This document shows, piece by piece, positions 1-7,180 of a DNA stretch of 10,738 nucleotides. Location of the stretch: NCBI GenBank assembly GCA_000310025.1, contig FN648236.1:292751-303488 (forward strand). The letters are read 5' to 3'. The stretch comes from Ectocarpus siliculosus (Eukaryota > Sar > Phaeophyceae > Ectocarpales > Ectocarpaceae). A program made the position numbers and the translations under genes. How positions within the stretch are numbered: position 1 is the stretch's first letter; each line of letters opens with the position of its first letter. The notes under the pieces were generated by a model, which saw nothing but the letters and a program-made list of their open reading frames with translations, did no database searches and was not told the DNA's origin.

Positions 1-239
1 CATGATCTACTCGCCCACCTTTCATGGTACCCCCCAAAAAAAAAAAAAACGACGTAAAAAAAAAAACCCGGTACCTTGATTGCCAAGTTCACGAAGTGAT
101 TGGGCTTCTTTTGCAACGTCGTTGCCAAGCGACGAAAACCCAATCCCGATGGCAAACACCGGGGGGGGCGGCTTGTTTTACACCGCCGTTGCCAAGGGAC
201 GAAAACCCAACCCCGATGGCAAACCCCGGGGGGGGGGGG
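1..239 (+). repeat. 240-bp composite direct repeat, copy 1
   Basis: Starts catgatctactcg, as does the copy at 605. It has an inverted pair ggtacc (26-31 and 70-75) enclosing A-runs, then ttcacgaagtga, then two subunits 67 bp apart (105 and 172). Each subunit contains gttgccaagcgacgaaaacc, or a one-base variant, and cccgatggcaaac, so that ttgcca and tggcaa can pair. It ends in a G-run. It begins exactly at the window edge and may extend further. Confidence 0.85.
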
Positions 240-345
240 TGTACTCATAGTCGTGCATGCCGTAGTCGTTTGACCATTGACCTCGCATCCCTACAAAGCC
301 GGGACGGAGCACGCCGGGTTCTCACCGGACCAGGCTCTCACATCA
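235..345 (+). repeat. Dispersed repeat, forward copy
   Basis: This matches the reverse complement of 4840-4963. Shared blocks in order are gtgtactcat, catgccgtag, gacctcgcatccctacaa, gccgggacgg, gccgggtt and ccaggct. Small indels separate them. It directly abuts the G-run of the 240-bp repeat. The element type is unknown. Confidence 0.75.
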
Positions 346-604
346 CCAAGCGCGAAGCGCCGTGAGGTATTTGGCGAGTTGCATGAAGGGTGAGCTGCAT
401 CCTGCTAAGGGTGTTCGGCATCTTGTGCTTACTTCCTTGCGTACGGATGACAGCTACGTATGACTTAATTTATTTTCTGGTGCTTTCACTTCCAGAGACA
501 GTTGTAAGCACTGTGTAACTGCCTCGAGGAAGCTTGACCATTTTAACACAACGTGGTGCGATCATCCCCCGTTGCGCGGAGTGAGGTTTCTCCACCCCGC
601 ACAA

Positions 605-846
605 CATGATCTACTCGACCACCATTATGGTTACCGCCAAAAAAAAAAACCGAGGTAAAAAAAAAAAAAAAACGGTAACCTGGTTGCCGAGTTCACGAAG
701 TGAATTGGCTTGTTTTACAACGTCGTTGCCAAGCGACGAAAGCCCAATCCCGATGGCAAACACCGAGTGGGGGGCTTGTTTTACAACGTCGTTGCCAAGC
801 GACGAAAACCCAAACCCCGATGGCAAACACCGGGCGGGGGGGGGAG
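605..846 (+). repeat. 240-bp composite direct repeat, copy 2
   Basis: Same layout as copy 1: catgatctactcg, an inverted pair ggttaccg (629-636) and cggtaacc (673-680) around A-runs, the palindrome ttcacgaagtgaa, then two subunits 66 bp apart (709 and 775) and a G-run. The open frames across it on both strands only reflect the repeat. Confidence 0.87.
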
Positions 847-1179
847 GGGTGATTCCCCACCCGATATGAGTCGGGTGTTCGCTGGTGTACGCAATACTTT
901 CTATCGCGGGTGCAGCAGAGGCGGCAATGCTTGCAGGGACATGACGTGGCAGCCTTGGTTTTAGGTCGTGTGTGTGCCGAAGCCCAGAGGCCGGAAAAAT
1001 CGAGACTGCTTTTGTCGTGTGGGACTCCAGAAATACGTCCCATTTCGCGTTTGTCAGCACTGCTCGAGCATATGGCCTAACGCACCAAAAAACCCTCAAA
1101 ATACCTCATCGCTCAGGAGAGGCCCGGTATTTCCACCGCTGCTGCGCGTTTTTTTTTTTGGGGGGGGGGGGTCTCACAG

Positions 1180-1288
1180 GTACTTGGACGGCTTGCCGAC
1201 CACCGGGGATACCTCCGGTCGCGCCTTCCGAGACCTGGAATGGGAGGACAAGGTGCTCAAGATCTGCCAGGAAATGGGGATCGGGGCT

Positions 1289-1320
<32 letters not shown>

Positions 1321-1333
1321 CCGTGTTATCCGG
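1180..1333 (+). CDS. fum: Fumarase exon a (first in window)
   Basis: The exon starts with the single base g after the acceptor cacag. This completes a split codon, probably Lys by comparison with the family. It then reads 51 codons from [16 protein letters not shown] to [11 protein letters not shown]. The donor is cgg|gtgtgt, phase 0. The QFGGKYF.HDVRVIR segment is strongly class I specific. Bacterial FumA has Ala where this protein has Cys in KYFCHD. Confidence 0.93.
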
Positions 1334-4300
1334 GTGTGTATGGAGAACAATTGTCGGGGTTACTTGGTGATCCCTCCGGAGTGGGCCTATGAGACACAAG
1401 TGTCATCTATAGGGCTTGGGTAGTGAAAAAATGAAAATGAAAGCTGGAGCAGGACCAGCTCACAGCTGGCGTGTGTTGACTCGAACAGCCCGGCGAACCT
1501 GAACGAACCTCAAAAAAGAAAAAAATTCAAATCTGTATACAGCAGTCTTCTGTACTCGATGTTCTCATACCGTAGGTGACACAAAATACCACACCCCCTT
1601 TGTCGATCTTCGAAGCTCGATTACTCCACGATGAAGAGGATGCAGAACGAACCGACACGCTGTCGGAAGGCTCTCCACGAGACGGCTTTAACGCCGCCAT
1701 GTTCGGCGCTTATACCCGTTCTGTTGTAGAGAAATCGAGCTTTGAAAACCGGTTAAGTGGACGTGGTATCCTGTCCCATGTCACCTGCGGTAGCCGATGT
1801 CACACCCCCCCTCCCCCCCGTAGACCTTTCCCCAGAACCCAATCGCGAGGTCATTATGTCCCTAACCCCACCGCTCCCTCCCCTTTTTCTCACCCCACTT
1901 TTCTAGTTACCCCGACACGGAGCTTCGTGCCCCGTCGGCATCGGGGTGTCTTGCTCGGCGGACCGCCAGGCTCTCGGAAAAATAACCTCGGAGGGCGTTT
2001 TTCTGGAGAAGCTTGAGAGGGACGTGGGGCAGTACTTGCCGGAGGTCGACGAGTCGCAGATTTCGCCCGAGGTATGTATATATGTGTGTGTGTGTTTTTT
2101 TTTTTTTTTGTGGTAAATTATTTAGCATCTCGCCTACCGACTGACGAATGAAAAGACGCCCGTCCCAGTGCGACTGAAAATAGGAAATGCTTCTAACATG
2201 TGTGTGTGTGTTTGGTGTTTTGTTTGAACTAACATCGACCGCGCTAACCGGCTGACCAATGAAAAGACACCAGTGCCAGCGGATGAAATCGAGGTCCCTG
2301 GGACGGGGCCAAAATTTGAAGAATGCGCAATTAAAACATGTGTTTGTGTCGGTTTATGTTTCTATTTTTTGGCATCTACCCCCGCCTACCGGCTGGCCAA
2401 TATAAACACGTCAGTCTCAGTGCGACTAAAAAAAACGGGACAATTTTCGTTAGGCGATGATCTGGGTTCCTGTGAGGGAGTGAACTAGGTTCGAGTTCGA
2501 GCGCGCTAGCCGGCTGACCAGTTATAAGACGTCAGTCTCAGAAGCCGGGTATGTGTGTGTGTGGCTTCGTTGTTAGGATCGACAAGGCGAATAACTTCAG
2601 TCTTGATGGTTTTGTGTGTGGTTGTTTGCTGCCACTGCTGCTGCTGCTGGCTCTTGTGCAGTGTGACTGCAGTGGCCGTGGCGAGGGCAAGGCGGCGGCG
2701 GTGGTATTTGATAACTCCACATCCCCTAGTCGTGGTTACATCCCCTAGTTGTGGTTACATCCCCTAGTTGTGGTTACATCCCCTAGTTGTGGTTACATCC
2801 CCTAGTAGTGGTTACATCCCCTAGTTGTGGTTACATCCCCTAGTTGTGGTTACATCCCCTAGTTGTGGTTACATCCCCTAGTTGTGGTTACATGCTATCA
2901 CTGCCATTACACCCCGACAACAACAACAACAACACCAGCAAGAACGAAAACATATTTTCATATTAAAAACAAAATAAAACAGGTGGTGCAGGTGGACCTG
3001 AACCAACCGATGGACAAGATCCGAGAGTTCCTCGGGGGATTCTCGGTCAGGACGCGGCTTAGCCTCACGGGCACCATTGTGGTGGCGAGGGACATCGCCC
3101 ACGCCAAGCTGCAGGAGAGGATCGACGCCGGGAAGGGGCTGCCGGACTACGTGAAGGATCACATCATATACTACGCCGGTACGCGAGATCGAAGCTATAC
3201 AATAACGCTGCCACCACTTGTGAACCTCTTGTTGTGGCCGAAGCTCGTTTCTTGTTTTGCGTATGGGGTACGGTACACTGCTGTACCCCCACGGCGACAA
3301 TTTACGTTTTAGTGTAGGAGCACCTGTTCTTATGGCCAAATTCTTAGCTTTTTTATTTTTTTAGGCTCGAGGTCGTAACTGCTAAGTTATTTAGTGGTGG
3401 CGGTGGGGGTGACGAAGAGCTTGTTCTTGGATGCCACAAGAGGTCCTGGGGGGTACTGTATAACCAAGCGTGAACCCCCCACTGTGTTTCGTATATCTTT
3501 GCTCCAAAAGTACTACACCACCACCCATGGTATGTTTTATTGTATACTACGCCAGTGAGCGTGAAAATTGATCGACAAGAAAACGTTGCGTCGGTGTGTT
3601 AGGCCCATCTTTTCTGGCAGCAATCAAAGGCGGCCAGGGTCACAGTAGGAAAAAGGAACAAACAAAAACATGGTAGTATATATACAAAACACGCGTTGGG
3701 GGGGACAATTTCGTCCCCTCCACTCTCGTGATCGCTCATGTTGTTTTGTGTGCTTGTCCGCCGTGGCGCGTGGGTGATGACGCAATTGCCAGCACATCTG
3801 CATCATTGAAGCAAATATATATATATATTTTCTCAAGGTATACCATATCTACCCGAAAAACCGCCTCCTGGGGTCCGTCAGCGACGGATTGGTCATAATG
3901 ATTTCTTTTTCTTTTTCTGTGTGAAAATTTGTTGATGTGTTTCGTTGTACTGAATGGTTCCATCTCGGGCATTTTTTCTTTTTTTTGTTGCAGGCCCAGC
4001 GAAGACACCCGAAGGGCTGGCTTCCGGTTCTTTCGGCCCGACCACGGCGGGGAGGATGGACGGCTACGTCGACAGCTTTATGCGAAACGGCGGCAGTTTC
4101 GTCACGCTCGCGAAGGGGAACAGGTAGATCGTGGTGTGCGAGTGGCTGTGTTACATCTTGTTCGTCCCATCTCTTCTGTCGTATGCTCAGGGCGGCCGGC
4201 AATGCCAACGCAAGCGATTTCACCAATGCCGCGGCAGCTGCTCCTTTCTTTGTCAATGCGGCGAGATTTTCGCCCGTTTGTTTTGGGCGCACTGGCGTAG

Positions 4301-7180
4301 GCTACCGATAGCCGAGGATCACAAGTTCTCGGGGACCACGAAACAGGAATATGACGTTTTCCTCCTTGTTGGCGTAACGGCTGTTTTGTACCGATGGATC
4401 GATGTGCCGATTCAGGGGGGCGAAACGTACTCTTCGAAAGCCGGTTTCTGTACAAGAGCCTCGCGTGTTTTATGTGGGTACATTGCCTTCGGTTTTTGTG
4501 CATCCATTGCCTTGGGCCGCTATTTATCGGCGCAGAGGACGTACACGAGGAGGATGACGAGGCCCTCTTGTTTTTGTGCACGCCTTTCTTTTGCAGGAGC
4601 AAGCAGGTGACCAGGGCCTGCAAGGAGCACGGGGGCTTCTACCTGGGGTCTATCGGGGGCCCCGCGGCTATCCTCGCCCAAAACTGCATAAGGAAGGTGA
4701 GAGGGCATAGTTAACACTTCTAAAAGTGAAAAAAAAAAAAATGGTTGGATATTCTCCCGTCGATGTCTCTCCGCGTCTCCTCCACCGCTATCTGGTTTGG
4801 CGCAGCAAAAGCAGGGATGATGACAAGCTTCTGGTCCATCCGTGTGAAGCCTAGCCTGGGCCGGCGAAAACCCGGCACATCGCCCCGTCCCGGCATGTTG
4901 TAGGGATGCGAGGTCTACGGTCCACCGGACTACGGCATGAAATTACATGAGTACACCACCCCGTCTCTTTTTCGAAACCCTTCTCCCTTTCCAAGCATGC
5001 TATGTACCGGGTGATATCGTCCGGATGATGCCATAGTCACGAGAGGTTTTTGGCAGGGTTGTGGAGAGTGTTGCGAGTGTTCACAGGTGGGGGATGCTGT
5101 CCGCGACGATACAACTTTGTTTTGTTTCGAGTCCGGCAGGTTCACTGCACCCGTTTCGCTTGTCTCGGGGCAGGGCACGGCTGGGTAGCGTATTTCTCGC
5201 ATATGTCCATCGGTCTAGCTCTGGAGTCCACCTCCCATACAGGAGCATGGCATTGGCCTTGCTAGGTGCATCCTTCCGCCTCCGCACAAGCAAAAGTCAT
5301 GCTGAAACTTGGTAAACTCGCCTCCTACGTGTATGCGTACGTAAGACTGGGGGAAAGATGAAAACATTACTTTCTGTTCGTTGAAGTTCGCTGGGCTCTT
5401 CGAGTCACAAACACCGTCAACTGCTGTGTGAGCTGTTCGAGCTTGGGAAAGATCACATCCAACTGGTAGCCGGTCCTGCTGCCTGAATTAAAAAACTCAT
5501 CTGGAATCACCCCTAGATGACACTGCTGATGAGCACACTCCGGAGCGATCACTCTTACCTCTATGCGTACGTGCCGTAAGAGTCGGAGAGATGGCACCCC
5601 TCTGTATTAGCGTTTTTTCCCGGCGTTTTTTCTCCATAACTAGGAGGGTGCGAACGCCAACCGATACCTCTCGGGAAAGCCCTCGACAAGATGTTTCCAG
5701 AAGTACTACTACCCTTTTCGGCAGTGATACCCCCCGGGTTGTGGAGACACGCTATAGAACAACGCTATCACGGGGGTGCCATCTCTCCGCCTCTTGCGGT
5801 GTTTGAACTCTGCACTTTATATCCCCGCCCGCACCACGGATGCTGATGGTACGGTACCGGTCTCTTGTCTTTTTCTCGCGGGACGGGACGGGATGGCACA
5901 CAGGTGGAGGTGCTGGAGTACCCGGAGCTCGGCATGGAGGCGGTGTGGAAGATCGAGGTGGAAAACTTCCCGGCGTTCATCGTCGTCGATGGGAAAGGTC
6001 AGCAGCGCCGTTACACGCGGGATAACTTCTTCGCCATCACAATCACCGTGTAGAAGCGTTTTGTTCCAATGTCCTGTTTTTGAGTGTCCGACGCGTCGTG
6101 TTCGCGGTGGCGTTACGCGCGGGCTAGCTTTGCCATCGCCGTTGAAGGCCTTTCGCATTTTTTTTTGTAAGCTGTATTATTTGCACCGACCGCGCGCCTG
6201 CCGGCTGACAAACGAACAGACGTCAAACATCAGTGCGGCCAGAAACGGAAGACTTTCCTAAAGACCATGATCGCTCTCTGTGTGTATGTTTGATATTGCT
6301 GTCGGTTCATGGATCACTATCGTAGAGCCTGTGTGGTAGCTTCGCCATCAATCGCCGTTGAAGACGTTTTTGTGAGAACGTCCGACGTGTGCTGTATGTG
6401 TAGTGGGATGCCTGTATTTGTGCACTCGCCGGCTGACCAAATGAATGAACATACGTCCTTCTCGGTGAGGTTAGAAACAGAACACGTTTCGAACGCCCAT
6501 GATGTCCGTGTGTATGTGTGCTTCTATTATTGGTATCGACTGCGCTAGCCGACTGACCAATGAAAGTGCTTCAGTCTCGATGCGACTAGAATCGGAAGAC
6601 GACTTTAACGGTCAATCTCTGTGTGTGTGCTTCTATTATTGGCATCGACCGCGCTAGCAGACTGACCAATGAAAATGCATCACCCTCTTGTGTGTGTGCT
6701 TTGTAGATGTTGTCATGGCATGATCACGCACGTAGAGCCTGCGCGTGATGGATGGAGTTGGGGCCACCAGTCGCATGTGTCGAAATATGATCGTAGCGGC
6801 GTCCCCGTGAGCACCTAAGCGCTCGGCCAAACGGTAGCCGAAATCCCCTTCCAACGGAACAGCAACGGACGAGAGCGAGTGCCGTCACAGCGTTAAAACC
6901 TTGCGTCATGCTTTCGAAACGGGTAGCGACGGGAGGCGAAATAATCGGGATCACTCCGCCTTTGCCACAGCACCATGTCACACTCATCGGACAGGGTACT
7001 TTGTTGCTGCAGATCCAAGCTTTCTGTCACGGGCTATTGTACGTCTCCGAAGCGTTGTGTCTTCTCCCGGAGCGTCTGGTTACACCCACTCGGTCGCTCT
7101 TGCCGTACGTTCACTTCCGTTGTCTTATTTTCCACCCTACAACCGCAGGAAACGATTTCTTCAAGAAATGGCAGGTGTAG
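1180..7180 (+). CDS. fum: Class I fumarate hydratase, C-terminal half, seven exons (5' partial)
   Basis: This gene encodes an iron-sulfur (class I, FumA/FumB-type) fumarase, which interconverts fumarate and malate in the TCA cycle or cytosolic fumarate metabolism. The joined exons 1180-1333, 1907-2071, 2983-3178, 3994-4123, 4597-4696, 5904-5997 and 7149-7180 give about 289 codons that follow the family order without a gap: [113 protein letters not shown] and stop. Intron phases are 0, 0, 1, 2, 0 and 1, and every junction restores a family-typical codon. From family knowledge, the Cys in GASCPVG corresponds to a cluster ligand (Cys318 in E. coli FumA). The Arg in TTAGR and the Lys in LAKGNR are in active-site segments. 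The other two cluster cysteines belong to missing upstream exons. With no N-terminus, mitochondrial or cytosolic targeting cannot be judged. Identification is firm; the 5' end is outside the window. Confidence 0.95.
1334..1906 (+). other. Fumarase intron 1
   Basis: Bounded by donor gtgtgt and acceptor ttctag, phase 0. The last 100 bases are very pyrimidine-rich (C and T runs from 1801). Nothing else is recognised in it. The 146-codon frame at 1576-2016 overlaps exon b in another frame and is spurious. Confidence 0.85.
1907..2071 (+). CDS. fum: Fumarase exon b with cluster-ligand cysteine
   Basis: The acceptor ttctag follows a pyrimidine-rich tract. The 55 codons read [20 protein letters not shown] through [19 protein letters not shown] to ESQISPE. 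The donor is gag|gtatgt, phase 0. [11 protein letters not shown] directly continues the RVIR of the previous exon, which fixes both splice sites. The Cys in GASCPVG is a [4Fe-4S] cluster ligand in the family. Confidence 0.95.
2120..2550 (+). repeat. Diverged 110-140-bp repeat array, four copies
   Basis: The core, close to cgctagccggctgaccaatg, recurs with its ctgac/ctggc anchor at 2141, 2252, 2393 and 2514. Each core is followed by a block like agacgtcagtctcagtgcga. A TG-rich stretch lies between units. The same unit forms an array in intron 6. Confidence 0.85.
2719..2889 (+). repeat. 19-bp minisatellite, nine tandem copies
   Basis: The unit is acatcccctagttgtggtt, repeated exactly every 19 bp from 2719 to 2889. 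The next four bases, acat, start a broken tenth copy. Copy 1 has tcg and copy 5 has tag in place of ttg, and the other copies are identical. Such uniformity suggests recent expansion. Confidence 0.97.
2983..3178 (+). CDS. fum: Fumarase exon c
   Basis: The acceptor aaaacag is followed by gtggtgcag|gtggac, so a second in-frame acceptor lies 9 bp downstream. Using the first, 65 codons run from [17 protein letters not shown] through [20 protein letters not shown] to [13 protein letters not shown]. One base (g) is left over before the donor gtacgc, phase 1. The segment starts the C-terminal substrate-binding part of the enzyme. [12 protein letters not shown] is a family hallmark. Confidence 0.95.
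3179..3993 (+). other. Fumarase intron 3
   Basis: Bounded by donor gtacgc and acceptor ttgcag, phase 1. It has an (AT)7 run at 3815-3828 and T-rich tracts. No repeat copy, exon or RNA gene is recognised. Open frames here on the - strand have no coding features. Confidence 0.85.
3994..4123 (+). CDS. fum: Fumarase exon d
   Basis: The acceptor tgttgcag follows a T-rich tract. The first two bases gc complete the Gly codon begun in the previous exon, giving [21 protein letters not shown]. The exon ends LAKGNR with the last codon split ag|g at donor gtagat, phase 2. [11 protein letters not shown] and LAKGNR are active-site segments in the family, which I recall from the Leishmania enzyme structure. 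Confidence 0.95.
4124..4596 (+). other. Fumarase intron 4
   Basis: Bounded by donor gtagat and acceptor ttgcag, phase 2. It is the shortest intron of the gene, at 473 bp. A 159-codon frame spans it but has no family resemblance and continues out of frame into exon e. Nothing else is seen. Confidence 0.85.
4597..4696 (+). CDS. fum: Fumarase exon e
   Basis: The acceptor ttttgcag is followed by one base that completes Arg. The exon then reads 33 codons, [18 protein letters not shown] to [10 protein letters not shown]. The donor is aag|gtgaga, phase 0. The [14 protein letters not shown] block is conserved across class I fumarases. Confidence 0.95.
4840..4963 (-). repeat. Dispersed repeat, inverted copy in intron 5
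   Basis: Read on the - strand, it shares the ordered blocks of 235-345, including gacctcgcatccctacaa. Flanking sequence does not match beyond the ends, so the boundaries are roughly those of a mobile or duplicated unit. No coding capacity is seen, and the element class is not recognised. Confidence 0.75.
5574..5799. mobile_element. MITE-like element with terminal inverted repeats
   Basis: The left end at 5574 reads ccgtaagagtcggagagatg. The reverse complement of the right end (at 5799) reads ccgcaagaggcggagagatg. The match continues through gcacccc and the tagcgtt block, for about 43 bp with about six mismatches and one gap. The interior of about 140 bp has no coding capacity. No clear target-site duplication is visible (flanks are gtacgtg and tgtttga), so superfamily is not assigned. 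A simple inverted duplication is the alternative. Confidence 0.65.
5904..5997 (+). CDS. fum: Fumarase exon f (penultimate)
   Basis: The acceptor is cacacag. The exon reads 31 codons, [20 protein letters not shown] to [10 protein letters not shown], plus one base. The donor is aaag|gtcagc, phase 1. The frame stays open past this donor to a TAG at 6051-6053, which would add [17 protein letters not shown]. The family instead expects KGNDFF here, and a separate exon at 7149 supplies exactly that. The donor is therefore preferred to the read-through. Confidence 0.92.
6125..6741 (+). repeat. Longer composite direct repeats interleaved with the array
   Basis: One block, tagctt(t/c)gccatc followed by cgccgttgaag, occurs at 6125 and 6337. 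Another begins tcatgg, ends cgtagagcctg, and occurs at 6307-6331 and 6713-6741. They suggest that larger segments, including the 110-bp units, were duplicated and then diverged. Confidence 0.7.
6178..6705 (+). repeat. Second array of the 110-140-bp repeat
   Basis: Anchors ctgaca/ctgacc lie at 6205, 6433, 6553 and 6662. The 228-bp gap between the first two equals about two units and holds a degenerate stretch. Copies share cgctagc-like, ctgaccaatg and tcagtctc blocks. In the later copies the linker tgtgtgtgcttctattattgg precedes the core, split here as tgtgtgtgc and ttctattattgg. Confidence 0.83.
7149..7180 (+). CDS. fum: Fumarase terminal micro-exon with stop codon
   Basis: The acceptor caaccgcag is followed by ga, which completes the Gly codon left by the previous exon. 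The exon then reads NDFFKKWQV and TAG (7178-7180). KGNDFF is the conserved C-terminal motif of class I fumarases (VDDKGNDFF in E. coli FumA), and both phase and motif match. The exon is only 32 nt including the stop and is easily missed by gene predictors. Confidence 0.88.

Larger units (their letters stand above)
1..1179 (+). other. Upstream intron of the fumarase gene (partial), repeat-rich
   Basis: No sequence here matches the fumarase N-terminal half, and no convincing exon is seen. The acceptor at 1175-1179 implies that this stretch is at least partly intron. It contains two copies of a 240-bp repeat and one copy of a dispersed repeat, annotated separately. It ends with a T11-G12 tract (1149-1171) next to the acceptor. 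Bases 346-604 and 847-1148 show nothing recognisable. Confidence 0.6.
2072..2982 (+). other. Fumarase intron 2, packed with repeats
   Basis: Bounded by donor gtatgt and acceptor aacag, phase 0. It holds four diverged copies of a 110-140-bp repeat, TG-rich tracts, a (CTG)5 run (2635-2649), a nine-copy 19-bp minisatellite and an (ACA)6 run (2917-2934). No exon is supported. Confidence 0.88.
4697..5903 (+). other. Fumarase intron 5, with two transposon-like insertions
   Basis: Bounded by donor gtgaga and acceptor cacag, phase 0, 1207 bp. It contains the inverted dispersed repeat (4840-4963) and a MITE-like element (5574-5799). There is also a short direct repeat, tatgcgtacgt, at 5332 and 5562. 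Bases 4964-5330 show nothing recognisable. Confidence 0.87.
5998..7148 (+). other. Fumarase intron 6, repeat-rich
   Basis: Bounded by donor gtcagc and acceptor accgcag, phase 1, 1151 bp. It holds a second array of the 110-120-bp repeat and two composite direct repeats. Bases 6750-7148 show no repeat or exon. The in-frame TAG at 6051 would end the protein if the intron were retained. Confidence 0.82.

Noticed and set aside
380-600. Possible upstream fumarase exon near the acceptor-like ttccag and donor-like gtaagc
   Set aside because: No translated frame matches the fumarase segment expected before the first exon in the window.
611-1099. A 162-codon - strand frame and overlapping frames across 600-1099
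   Set aside because: They arise from the 240-bp repeat and its homopolymers, and show no domain or splice support.
2480-2510. tRNA B-box-like ggttcgagttcgagc
   Set aside because: No cloverleaf or A box at the right distance; it belongs to a diverged repeat copy.
2719-2889. CRISPR-like array
   Set aside because: The 19-bp units are directly adjacent with no spacers, so this is a minisatellite in a eukaryotic intron.
4102-4623. Long frames on both strands across intron 4
   Set aside because: They cross well-supported fumarase exon borders in other frames and have no family resemblance.
6000-6053. Read-through end of fumarase at the TAG at 6051
   Set aside because: The tail departs from the family right at a good donor, and the expected KGNDFF ending is found downstream in the correct phase. 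Kept only as a possible retained-intron isoform.
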